A stretch of 64,000 nt of DNA from PBB1 sp031380885. Its GTDB lineage: Bacteria; Pseudomonadota; Gammaproteobacteria; Burkholderiales; Burkholderiaceae_C. The stretch is from positions 1 to 64,000 of the forward strand of contig JANMXL010000064.1 of assembly GCA_031380885.1 (NCBI GenBank), given 5' to 3'. A model generated the notes under the pieces. It was not told the origin of the DNA, made no database searches, and worked only from the letters and a program-made list of their open reading frames with translations. Positions 52,448 through 61,021 of this stretch are shown here, in pieces. Numbering within the stretch: the stretch's first letter is position 1; every line of letters begins with the position of its first letter. The translations under genes were made by a program, and so were the position numbers.

Positions 52448-52829
52448 GTCATTTGTAAAACGACACATGGTTTGAGGCTTCAGACCGCCTGTCGTTTTTT
52501 TCTTGTTTTGGTGCAACTGTGCTTCAGCGCAGAGCCAACCGGTCAGACCTTCGGCACCGAGACGCTGGCGTTCACCAGGCTCAATCTGCTGCGCGCAGTG
52601 GAGCAGTGACAGCAGTCAATCTGCGGCTGAGCCAGATCACCATCGAGCGGCTTCTGGACTGGGCCGATTGCATCGCCCGATACGACCGGCTGCACGCCCT
52701 TTTTCTACCTCGCCGGCCGTATTTCTCGACCGCTGGCTATGGGCTGGAATTCAGCGCGAAACAGGTTCACCGGGTGTTCAGCCGGGACTGCCGATTTGCC
52801 TGCATGCGAAGGGTGCGGTTCAGAAGGCA
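52448..52829. other. Stretch without a confident gene
   Basis: About 380 bases. A plus-strand frame gives a hydrophilic stretch (NLRLSQITIERLLDWADCIA) from about 52600 to 52830 but without a good start, homology or stop before it runs into the opposite gene. It may be a remnant of the accessory region. Nothing else is seen. Confidence 0.4.
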
Positions 52830-53714
52830 TCAAGCCCCCAGCTTCCACCCCAGCCACTCCCGCAGCACCAGCCGCACCCGCTCGAAGCCGGCCGAGGTTG
52901 GCAACCACGCCAGCTGCGGAATGTCGGCCTTCGTGGCCAGCCCCATCGGCGCGGCTTCGATGCGGATGCCGCTTTCGGCCGCCGCTGCGTCGAACAGCGC
53001 CTTGGCGCGCTGCATGTGCCAGCCGCGCGTCACCAGCAACACATGGCGCACGCCTGCGGCCTGCAGCAGTGGCAGGCTGCGCACGGCGTTCTCACGGGTG
53101 TCGCGTGACTCGGCCTCGACCCAGCGCAGCGGGCGGCCGTATTCCTGCGTGGCGATTCGCGCGGCCACGTCGGCCTCGGCCGCACCGCTTCCGTTGCCCC
53201 AACCGGTGCCGCCGCTGAAGCCGACCGGCCAGCCGGTTTCGCGGCCGAGCCACAGGCCGTAGCGCAGGCTCTCCAGCGAGTAATGCGACAGGCTGCTCAT
53301 GCCGTATTCCGGCGCATACGGCTCGACCCCGCCACCCAGCACCAGGATCGCGACCTCGCTGCGGCCATTGCGGTTGCTGGCGGCAGAAGCACCGGTTGCT
53401 GAGCGGCCCTCTGCACGCAGCGCGGCGATGCGCTCTGATCGCAGCGGTGGCGAGGCGGCGAGCAGCAGCGGCTCGATCACGTGGGCGAAGCCGGTGCAGG
53501 CGGTCAGCCACAGCCCGGCAACGCTGAGAGACACCACCAGCCAGCCCCAGCCACGGCGCGCCGGCATCAGCCGCGCACCGATCAGCACCGCCAGCAGCAG
53601 CGGCACCGGCGGCAGCAGCAGGGCGGTCAGCACGGGCTTCCAGGTCTCGATGCCGAGCAGGTTGATGAGGTCGTGCAAGCGGGGTTCCTTGGCCTCTGCG
53701 GGGACAATCTTCAT
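52830..53714 (-). CDS. YdcF/ElyC family membrane protein (DUF218)
   Basis: 294 residues from MKIVPAEAKEPRLHDLINL. Two N-terminal membrane helices (VLTALLLPPVPLLLAVLIGA and GWLVVSLSVAGLWLTACTGF) precede the DUF218 domain with VAILVLGGGVEPYAPEYG and ESRDTRENAVRSLPLLQA and HVLLVTRGWHMQRAKALF. Such proteins are linked to cell-wall synthesis under stress (ElyC) or vancomycin sensitivity (SanA). The active residues D and H are present. It is divergent from the DUF748 gene. Confidence 0.88.
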   Translation of the reverse strand: MKIVPAEAKEPRLHDLINLLGIETWKPVLTALLLPPVPLLLAVLIGARLMPARRGWGWLVVSLSVAGLWLTACTGFAHVIEPLLLAASPPLRSERIAALRAEGRSATGASAASNRNGRSEVAILVLGGGVEPYAPEYGMSSLSHYSLESLRYGLWLGRETGWPVGFSGGTGWGNGSGAAEADVAARIATQEYGRPLRWVEAESRDTRENAVRSLPLLQAAGVRHVLLVTRGWHMQRAKALFDAAAAESGIRIEAAPMGLATKADIPQLAWLPTSAGFERVRLVLREWLGWKLGA

Positions 53715-53793
53715 TGTGAGCGAGCGTGAGCGCATGACACGATAGGCAGCTGGGCCCGTGGCATCGCTCGGTTGATGTGGCAGGAGACAAGCA

Positions 53794-56700
53794 GTGAAGT
53801 GGTTTCGGCGTTTCGGTTGGGCGGGTGGGGCGTTGACCGTGTTGTGGGTGCTGGCGTGGGCGATCGTGCCGCCGGTGCTGAAGTCGCAGGCGCAGCAACG
53901 CCTCGGTGAAGCGCTCGGTCGCAGCGTGACGCTGGGCGGGGTCAGCTTCAGCCCCTGGTCGCTCGAACTGACGCTGCGCGACATCGTGATCGGCGGCGCG
54001 CCCGGTGACGCGAAGGCGCTGCCGCTGCTCAAGGTGGCGCGGCTGTATGTCAACGCCGACATCAGTTCGCTGCTGCACGCCGCGCCGGTGGTCGAGGCGT
54101 TCGAGATCGACGCCCCCGAACTGCGCGTTGCGCGCACCGCACCGGGCCACTACGACATCGACGACCTGATCGCTCGCCTTCAAGCCACCACGCCCGAGCC
54201 GCCGCCCTCGGAGCCGTTGCGCTTCGCCCTCTACAACTTGAAGGTCAGCAATGCGGCGGTGTACGTCGATGACCGCCCGGTGCATCAGCAGCACAGGCTC
54301 GAAGCACTGAACCTGGGGCTTCCCTTCCTCGCCAACCTGCCGTCGACGATCGATGTGAAGGTCGAGCCGCGGCTCGCTTTTCGCTTCAACGGCACCCCGT
54401 TCGACACCGGCGCGCAGGCCACACCGTTCGCGCAGACCCGGCAGGCGACGCTGCAGTTGAAGATGGGCGAGCTCGACCTGCTGCCCTACATCGGCTACCT
54501 GCCCGAATCGCTGCCGGTGCGTTTGCGCGGCGGCAGCGTCGCGGCTGATCTGGTGCTGGACTTCGCGATGCCGCTCCATGCCGAGCCCAGCGCCGCCCTG
54601 CGTGGCAGTGTCGGCGTCAACAACCTGGCGCTGGACGACGCTGCGGGCGCGCCGCTGCTGGAATGGAAACGTCTGGCGGTGGCGTTGCGCGAAGTCAGGC
54701 CGCTGCACCGCGAGCTGGCTTTCGGTGCCATCGAACTCGACGCGCCCACATTGCATGTGAACCGCGACGCGGCGGGCCGCTTGAACCTGGCCACACTTGC
54801 TGGCACGCCATCGAAGGCCGCTGCGGCGCCTGCGGTCGTGGCTTCGGCTGTCACGACATCGCGCGCACACGCCGCGCCATGGAAGGTGCAGGTCGATGCC
54901 TTGCGGCTCAACGGCCTGAACGTGCTGTGGGCCGATGCGAGCGTGTCGCCACCGGCCGCGCTGGCGCTGCAAGCGGTTGATTTGAAGGCCGGTCCGCTGG
55001 CCTATCCCTTCGCAGCGGATGGCGCGATGCCGCTGAGCCTGCAAGCCACGCTGGCCGGGTCGGCGGCGGGTGCACCAGCACAGGGCAGCCTCACGGTTGA
55101 TGGGCGCGCCAGCGACCGGCAGGCGCAGCTCGATGTCAAGCTGAGCGCATTCGCATTGGAGGCCTTGGCGCCTTACGTGTCGCAGTCGCTGCCAGCCCAG
55201 GTGAGTGGCAGGCTGGCCGCATCGGCGCAGCTGAACTGGGCAGCGGGCGACGCGCCCAAGCTCACGGTCGCGCATGGCGAGATCACGCTCGACGATCTGC
55301 AGATTGCCGATCGCGTCGTCGCGCCCGCCAAGGGCAAGCCAGCCTCGACGCCGCCCGCCATTGCGTTGAAGCAGTTCGCGGTGCAGGGTGCGGATGTCGA
55401 TGTGCTGGCGCGCAGCGTCACGCTGGCCAGCGTCAAGGTCACGCAGCCAGCGCTGGCGATGTCGCGTGACCGCGAAGGCGTGTGGAATGCGCAGCGCTGG
55501 ATCAAGACCACTGCACCGGCCGCTGCGCCAGCACGCCCTGTCGCTGCTTTTGCGACGACACCTGCGTCGGCACCCGCGCCTGCACCGGCGTCGGGAGGCG
55601 ATGTCGGCTGGCGCGTCGATCTGCGCGATGTCGGCATCGATGGCGGATCGTTGCGCCTCGACGATGCTTATGTGGTCGGCCTTCCCGACACCGAGCCGGT
55701 GCGCATCGATGTGCGCGCGATCCAGCTCGCCGTGCAAGCCTTGACGCTGAACGGCGCCCGCACCATCGCACCAGCCAAGGTGCAGTTCAGCGCCCGCCTG
55801 CTCGGCCCGCGCGACATCGATCAGGCGGCCAGCCAGGCCAGCGACAAATCGCCGGCGGTGGCGCTGGGCGCCGCGACGTCGGGCGTGCTGGACTGGCGCG
55901 GCCAGCTCGGCCTGCAGCCGCTGATGGCCAAGGGCGCGCTGACGCTCGATCGCTTTCCGTTGCAGGCGTTCGAGCCCTATGTGCGCGACCAGTTGCCAGT
56001 GCGCCTGCTGCGTGCCGAGACGGGCATCAAGGCCAGTGTGTCGGTCAAGGCGCTGCCCGCGGGGCTGGACATTGGTGTCACCGGCGACGTGCTGCTGGCC
56101 GACGTGCTGGTGCACAGTCGGCCGGCTGCTGGCGCCAAGCCTGGGTTCGGCAACACTGATGAGCTGCTGAGTTGGCAGTCGCTCAAGCTCAGTGGCGTCA
56201 CCCTGGCGATGGCGCCCGGGCGCGCGCCGGTGATCGACATCACTGAAGCAGCGCTGGCCGATTTCTATTCCCGTCTGGTGATCACCGAAGACGGGCGCTT
56301 CAACCTGCAGGACATGTCGGCGAGCCGGGCTGCGGCGCCGGGTGACGCGGCCAGTGCGCCGGTGGCAACGCAGGCACCACCCGCGCCCTCTGCCGTGACC
56401 GCGAGCCCCGCGGCTTCGGCCGCTTCCGGTGTGGCCGCCATCGCCGCGACCCCGGCGACGCCGATGCAGCTGAGCATCGGTGCGACCCAGCTCGCCAACG
56501 GCCGCGTCGACTTCAGCGATCACTTCGTTCGGCCCAACTACAGCGCCGAGCTGACCGAACTGAACGGCAGCCTGGGCGCGTTCCGTTCGGGCTCGCGCGA
56601 GATGGCCACGCTGGCGCTGCACGGCCGCGCGGCTGGCACCGCGCTGCTCGACATCTCCGGGCAGCTGAACCCGACGGCCCAGCCGCTGGCGCTGAACATC

Positions 56701-57681
56701 CGCGCGAAAGCGACCGACCTCGAACTGGCACCGTTCTCGCCGTACGCGGGCAAGTACGCCGGCTACGCGATCGAGCGCGGCAAACTCAGCATGGACGTGT
56801 CGTACGCGATCACTGCCGATGGCCGCCTGGAGGCGAAGAACCAGGTGATCCTGAACCAGCTGACCTTCGGCGAGCGCATCGACAGCCCAAGCGCCACCAA
56901 GCTGCCGGTGCTGCTGGCGGTGGCGCTGTTGACCGACCGCCACGGCGTGATCGACCTCAACCTGCCGATCAGCGGCTCGCTGAACGACCCACAGTTCAGC
57001 GTCGCCGGCATCATCGTCAAGGTCATCTTCAACCTGATCGAAAAAGCCATTACCGCGCCTTTCTCGCTGATGTTCGGTGGCGGCAGTGAAGACCTCAGCG
57101 AAGTGGCCTTCGGTGTCGGCGTGCCGTATGTCACCGAGTCCGGTGCCGCGGCGCTGGACAAGGTGGCGCAGGCACTGGCCGATCGGCCCTCGCTGAAGAT
57201 GACGGTGACCGGCGTGTCCGATCCGGCCACCGATCGCGACGGCTATGTGCAGGCGGCGCTCAATGCGCGCCTGGCGCAGGAACGCAAGAAGGAGGCGGCG
57301 CGCTCCGGTGCGGCAGCCACGGCGGCCCCTGCGCCCACGGCGCCGGTGGTCGCTTTGGTATTCGGCGCGGGCGAGCGCGATGAGCTGCTGAAGGCGGTCT
57401 ACAAGGACACCGACATCCCGGACAAGCCGCGCAACCTGGTCGGGCTGGCCAAGAGTCTGCCACCTGCTGAAATGGAAGCCTTGCTGAAATCGACCATCGA
57501 AGTCACGTCCGATGCGATGCGCCAGCTGGCGCTGCAACGCGGCCTGGCGGTGCGCGATGCGCTGGTCGCCAAGGGCTTGCCGAGCGAGCGGCTGTTCATC
57601 GCGGCGCCGAAGGTGCGCAGCGCGGCCGACGGTGCCGAAGCCTGGCTGCCGAGCGCCAAGCTGTCGCTGACCAATGACTGA
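53794..57681 (+). CDS. Giant DUF748 (AsmA-like) envelope protein
   Basis: 1295 residues with a GTG start and AGGAG 5 bases before it. A single N-terminal membrane helix (ALTVLWVLAWAIVPPVLKSQ) anchors it in the inner membrane with a long beta-rich periplasmic body built of DUF748-type repeats (LKVSNAAVYVDDRPV, LGEALGRSVTLGGVSFSPWS). It has long Ala/Pro-rich linkers (APASAPAPAPASGGDVGW). Related AsmA-like proteins bridge inner and outer membranes and carry lipids. The C-terminal 250 residues (VKVIFNLIEKAITAPF, SGAAALDKVAQALADRPSLK) hold an OmpA-like fold. Its stop overlaps the TonB receptor start by 8 bases. Confidence 0.88.
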   Translation: MKWFRRFGWAGGALTVLWVLAWAIVPPVLKSQAQQRLGEALGRSVTLGGVSFSPWSLELTLRDIVIGGAPGDAKALPLLKVARLYVNADISSLLHAAPVVEAFEIDAPELRVARTAPGHYDIDDLIARLQATTPEPPPSEPLRFALYNLKVSNAAVYVDDRPVHQQHRLEALNLGLPFLANLPSTIDVKVEPRLAFRFNGTPFDTGAQATPFAQTRQATLQLKMGELDLLPYIGYLPESLPVRLRGGSVAADLVLDFAMPLHAEPSAALRGSVGVNNLALDDAAGAPLLEWKRLAVALREVRPLHRELAFGAIELDAPTLHVNRDAAGRLNLATLAGTPSKAAAAPAVVASAVTTSRAHAAPWKVQVDALRLNGLNVLWADASVSPPAALALQAVDLKAGPLAYPFAADGAMPLSLQATLAGSAAGAPAQGSLTVDGRASDRQAQLDVKLSAFALEALAPYVSQSLPAQVSGRLAASAQLNWAAGDAPKLTVAHGEITLDDLQIADRVVAPAKGKPASTPPAIALKQFAVQGADVDVLARSVTLASVKVTQPALAMSRDREGVWNAQRWIKTTAPAAAPARPVAAFATTPASAPAPAPASGGDVGWRVDLRDVGIDGGSLRLDDAYVVGLPDTEPVRIDVRAIQLAVQALTLNGARTIAPAKVQFSARLLGPRDIDQAASQASDKSPAVALGAATSGVLDWRGQLGLQPLMAKGALTLDRFPLQAFEPYVRDQLPVRLLRAETGIKASVSVKALPAGLDIGVTGDVLLADVLVHSRPAAGAKPGFGNTDELLSWQSLKLSGVTLAMAPGRAPVIDITEAALADFYSRLVITEDGRFNLQDMSASRAAAPGDAASAPVATQAPPAPSAVTASPAASAASGVAAIAATPATPMQLSIGATQLANGRVDFSDHFVRPNYSAELTELNGSLGAFRSGSREMATLALHGRAAGTALLDISGQLNPTAQPLALNIRAKATDLELAPFSPYAGKYAGYAIERGKLSMDVSYAITADGRLEAKNQVILNQLTFGERIDSPSATKLPVLLAVALLTDRHGVIDLNLPISGSLNDPQFSVAGIIVKVIFNLIEKAITAPFSLMFGGGSEDLSEVAFGVGVPYVTESGAAALDKVAQALADRPSLKMTVTGVSDPATDRDGYVQAALNARLAQERKKEAARSGAAATAAPAPTAPVVALVFGAGERDELLKAVYKDTDIPDKPRNLVGLAKSLPPAEMEALLKSTIEVTSDAMRQLALQRGLAVRDALVAKGLPSERLFIAAPKVRSAADGAEAWLPSAKLSLTND

Positions 57682-59833
57682 CGCCTTGAACGTGCGCCGC
57701 GTCTTCAGGCTTCGCATTCAGGCAGTGCTGTCGGGTGCCGCTGTGCTCGCGTTGGTGTGCGATGCCCACGCTCAAGCGGGCCCGCCCGCCACGGTGCTTG
57801 ACACTGTCGTTATCTCGGGCCAGCGGGCGCGCGAGCCCTCGTTCGACGTGCCCTCGGCGATCTCGGCTGTGACCCGTGACGCGATCGAGAACGCCGGCCC
57901 GCAGGTCAGTCTGGCCGAGGTGTTGAACCGGGTGCCGGGCATCTCGGTGTTGAACCGCAACAACGACGCGCAGGATCTGCAGATGTCGATCCGCGGCTTC
58001 GGCGCGCGCTCGACCTTCGGCATCCGCGGCGTCAAGGTGCTGGTCGATGGCATCCCGGCGACGATGCCCGACGGCCAGGGCCAGGTGTCGAATGTGGCGC
58101 TGGGTTCTGTCGGGCGCATCGAGGTGCTGCGCGGCCCGTTGGCGCAGCTGTACGGCAATGCCGCCGGTGGCGTGGTGCAGGTGTTCACCGAGGACGATGC
58201 GCTGGTGCCGACGGGCACGTTCAGCGCCACGCGCAGCCGCTTTGGGCTGTGGAAGCTCGGCGTCAAGGCCAGCACCAGCACGCCCGCTTACGGCTTGACG
58301 ATCGAAGGCGCCGAATTCCACACCGATGGGTTCCGCCCGCACAGCGAGTCCACGCGGCGCCAGCTGAATGCGCGCTGGCAAAGCCAATGGACAGCCGACA
58401 CCCATGTCGCCGTGGTGCTCAACGTGCTCGACCAGCCGATGTCGAAAGACCCGCTGGGCTTGACCGCCGCGCAGTTCCGCAGCCACCGCGCGGGCAGCAA
58501 CCCGGCCTACCTCGCGGCGCTGGCGCAGGACCCGCGCAAGACGGTGCGGCAGCAGCAGGTGGGCACCTCGATCGAGCACCGCTTGAGCGACGCCACTGCG
58601 CTGTCGGCGCGGGTCTACATCGGCTCGCGCGAGCTGGCGAACGCGCTGTCGATCCCGATCGCGGCGCAGGGCACGCCGACGTCGAGCGGCGGCATCGTGG
58701 ACTTCGACCGCACCTACGGCGGCGCGGCGCTTCAGGGCAACCACCGCATCGCACTCGGCGACGGCCGCGCTTTGAAGCTGACCGCAGGCGTCGAGGTGGA
58801 AACCTACCGCGAAGACCGCCAGGGCTACGTCAACACGCGTGGCGAGCGCGGTGCCCTGAAGCGCGACGAGGTCAACACCGTGCGCAGCACCGATGTGTTC
58901 GTGCAAGCGGCCTACGACCTGACCTCCACGTGGACGCTGACCGCCGGCGCGCGGCACAGCCATGTCAGGTTCGACTCCGCCGACCGCTACATCGCTGCGG
59001 GCAACCCCGACGACAGCGGCCGGCTCGCTTTCAGCGCGACCAACCCGGTGGCAGGCCTCGCCTGGAAGGCGACGCCGACGCTCAATCTGTACGCCAATAT
59101 CGGCCGCGGTCTCGAGACGCCGACCGTCAATGAGCTGTCGTACCGACCGGGTGGCCAGACGGGTCTCAACACCGACTTGAAAGCCTCGCGCAGCCGCCAC
59201 GCCGAGGTCGGCGCGAAGTGGAAGATCAGCAACTACCAGCGCCTTGATGTGGCGGTGTTCGACATCGAGACCGACGACGAGCTCGTCGTTGCCAGCAACG
59301 CAGGCGGCCGCTCGACCTTCAAGAACGCCGGGCGCACCTCGCGGCGCGGCATCGAGCTGTCGCACGATGCCCAGCTCAGCGACACCTTGCACAGCGTCGT
59401 CAGCCTGACCGCGCTGCGCGCACGCTTCGACGACGCGTTCGTCAGCGGCTCGGGCAGCGGCGCTGCCCTGGTGCGCGCCGGCAACCGATTGCCCGGCACG
59501 CCTGATCGCCATCTGTACGCCGAACTCGCCTGGACCCCGAATCAGCCCTGGGGCGGCTTCAGCGCTGCGGCCGAAGGGGTGCACACCGGCCGGCTGTACG
59601 TCAACGACACGAACACCGACGCCACCTCGACCCGCACGCTGTTCAACCTGCGCGCCCGCTGGAAGCAGACCGTCGGTGGCTGGCAGTTCAGCGAGCTGTT
59701 GCGCATCGACAACCTGACGAATCGGTATGACGCCGGATCGGTCATCGTCAACGAAGGCGCTGGTCGCTACTTCGAGACCGCACTGCCGCGCACCTGGACC
59801 GCCGGCATCACCGCGACGTACGCCTGGCAGTGA
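57674..59833 (+). CDS. TonB-dependent outer-membrane receptor
   Basis: 719 residues. Signal peptide ending in DAHA, TonB box DTVVISG at about 40, plug domain (LAEVLNRVPGISVLNRNN, DLQMSIRGFGARSTFGIRGV, VEVLRGPLAQLYGNAAGGV) and a 22-strand barrel ending in the aromatic residue of YAWQ. The plug is closest to siderophore- or iron-citrate-type receptors; the ligand cannot be read. It starts inside the last codons of the DUF748 gene, so they are co-translated, which is unusual for a receptor. Confidence 0.92.
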   Translation: MTDALNVRRVFRLRIQAVLSGAAVLALVCDAHAQAGPPATVLDTVVISGQRAREPSFDVPSAISAVTRDAIENAGPQVSLAEVLNRVPGISVLNRNNDAQDLQMSIRGFGARSTFGIRGVKVLVDGIPATMPDGQGQVSNVALGSVGRIEVLRGPLAQLYGNAAGGVVQVFTEDDALVPTGTFSATRSRFGLWKLGVKASTSTPAYGLTIEGAEFHTDGFRPHSESTRRQLNARWQSQWTADTHVAVVLNVLDQPMSKDPLGLTAAQFRSHRAGSNPAYLAALAQDPRKTVRQQQVGTSIEHRLSDATALSARVYIGSRELANALSIPIAAQGTPTSSGGIVDFDRTYGGAALQGNHRIALGDGRALKLTAGVEVETYREDRQGYVNTRGERGALKRDEVNTVRSTDVFVQAAYDLTSTWTLTAGARHSHVRFDSADRYIAAGNPDDSGRLAFSATNPVAGLAWKATPTLNLYANIGRGLETPTVNELSYRPGGQTGLNTDLKASRSRHAEVGAKWKISNYQRLDVAVFDIETDDELVVASNAGGRSTFKNAGRTSRRGIELSHDAQLSDTLHSVVSLTALRARFDDAFVSGSGSGAALVRAGNRLPGTPDRHLYAELAWTPNQPWGGFSAAAEGVHTGRLYVNDTNTDATSTRTLFNLRARWKQTVGGWQFSELLRIDNLTNRYDAGSVIVNEGAGRYFETALPRTWTAGITATYAWQ

Positions 59834-59918
59834 CCACCGGAAAGAATGCCCGGCCCACGGCGACCCAGGGTCTTGGATTGCTTCCGATAATCCGCACATC
59901 AGATCGAAGGAGATGGTC

Positions 59919-60455
59919 ATGGCACAAGAAGTCATCACACTGGGCGGCGGTTGTTTCTGGTGCACCGAGGCGGTGTTTGAGCAGGTTGAAGGCGTCACCG
60001 CGGTCGAATCGGGCTACAGCAATGGCCAAGTCGCCAGGCCCACGTACGAGCAGGTCTGCAGTGGCAACACCGGCTGCGTCGAGGTGATCCGCGTGGCTTT
60101 CGACAACGAGCGCATCAGCCTGCGCGAGGTGCTGGAGATCTTCTTCGTGATCCACGACCCGACCACGCTGAACCGCCAGGGTGCCGACACCGGCACCCAG
60201 TACCGCTCGGGCATCTACTTCCATCGGCCGGAGCAAGAGGCCGTGGCCCGCGAGGTGATGGACGAGGTCGACCAGAAGGTGGCCGGCAAGCTGGTCACCG
60301 AGCTGCTGCCGGTGGCCGACTATTCACGCGCCGAGGATGACCACCAGCACTACTACGCGAACCACCCGACCCAGGGCTATTGCGCGATGGTCGCTGCGCC
60401 GAAGATCGAGAAATTCCGCAAGACCTTCGCCAGCCGGGTCAAGCAGACCGCGTGA
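59919..60455 (+). CDS. msrA: Peptide methionine sulfoxide reductase MsrA
   Basis: 178 residues. The catalytic motif is GGGCFWCTEAVF with the sulfoxide-reducing Cys, and the C-terminal part has DHQHYYANHPTQGYCAMVAAPK with the resolving Cys. It reduces the S-form of methionine sulfoxide in proteins. ATG 59919 is chosen because GAAGGAG lies 6 bases before it; an ATG two codons earlier is too close to that site. No MsrB is adjacent. Confidence 0.97.
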   Translation: MAQEVITLGGGCFWCTEAVFEQVEGVTAVESGYSNGQVARPTYEQVCSGNTGCVEVIRVAFDNERISLREVLEIFFVIHDPTTLNRQGADTGTQYRSGIYFHRPEQEAVAREVMDEVDQKVAGKLVTELLPVADYSRAEDDHQHYYANHPTQGYCAMVAAPKIEKFRKTFASRVKQTA

Positions 60456-60859
60456 TGAAGACCGCCTGGCCCCGCGTGGCCTTCGCTGCGGCGCTGTGGT
60501 TAAGCGCGCTGCTGGTGCAATCGATCGGGTTGCTGCACGGCTATGTGCATCCGCAGGGCGGATACGCCCACCAGGCCGGGCAGGCGCAGGCCGGTGTGCG
60601 CCTCGGCGCTGACCCCGAGGCGATCACGGCAGCGCAGCCAGCGCACGGCTGGCTGCAGGCGATGTTTGCCGGTCACCACGGCGGCAGCGCCGGTTGCACC
60701 CTGTTCGATCAGCTGACGCACGCCGACCTCCTGCACGACCTGCCGGTGCTTGCCCTCGCCTTTGCGGCGCCGGTTCAACCCGACGCCGTCCATGCCGCGT
60801 GGCACCACGCCACGCAAGTCACGGGCTTCCTCGCCCGCGCACCGCCCGCGATCGGCTGA
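60455..60859 (+). CDS. Small His-rich membrane/exported protein before a TonB receptor
   Basis: 134 residues. It begins with a hydrophobic leader (AFAAALWLSALLVQSIGLL) and contains His clusters (HGYVHPQGGYAHQAGQ, FAGHHGG, HADLLHD, AWHHATQ) and one Cys in GCTLFDQLTH. Similar small proteins are often found before zinc or copper TonB receptors in Burkholderiales, and the histidines fit metal binding. The ATG overlaps the MsrA stop by one base (TGATG). Function unproven. Confidence 0.75.
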   Translation: MKTAWPRVAFAAALWLSALLVQSIGLLHGYVHPQGGYAHQAGQAQAGVRLGADPEAITAAQPAHGWLQAMFAGHHGGSAGCTLFDQLTHADLLHDLPVLALAFAAPVQPDAVHAAWHHATQVTGFLARAPPAIG

Positions 60860-61021
60860 ATGGCGCTTGCCCGGCCGCTGGCCGGGCTCACACGCGCGTT
60901 CTGACTCCCTCACGCACGCCGCTGTCCGCGACGGACCGCGGTGTCACCTTATTCAAAGCGTCATCGGTGCGCCGGGCCTTCAGGTCGCGCGTCGGTGTTC
61001 GCATGTTCCGAGTTCCTCATC

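Noticed and set aside
53092..57717. A 1541-codon open frame on the minus strand
   Set aside because: It is the antisense shadow of the DUF748 gene in high-GC DNA; the translation is Arg/Gln/His-rich with no family features, while the plus strand encodes coherent repeats.
57596..59998. An 800-codon open frame on the minus strand
   Set aside because: Antisense to a complete TonB-dependent receptor with signal peptide, TonB box and plug motifs.
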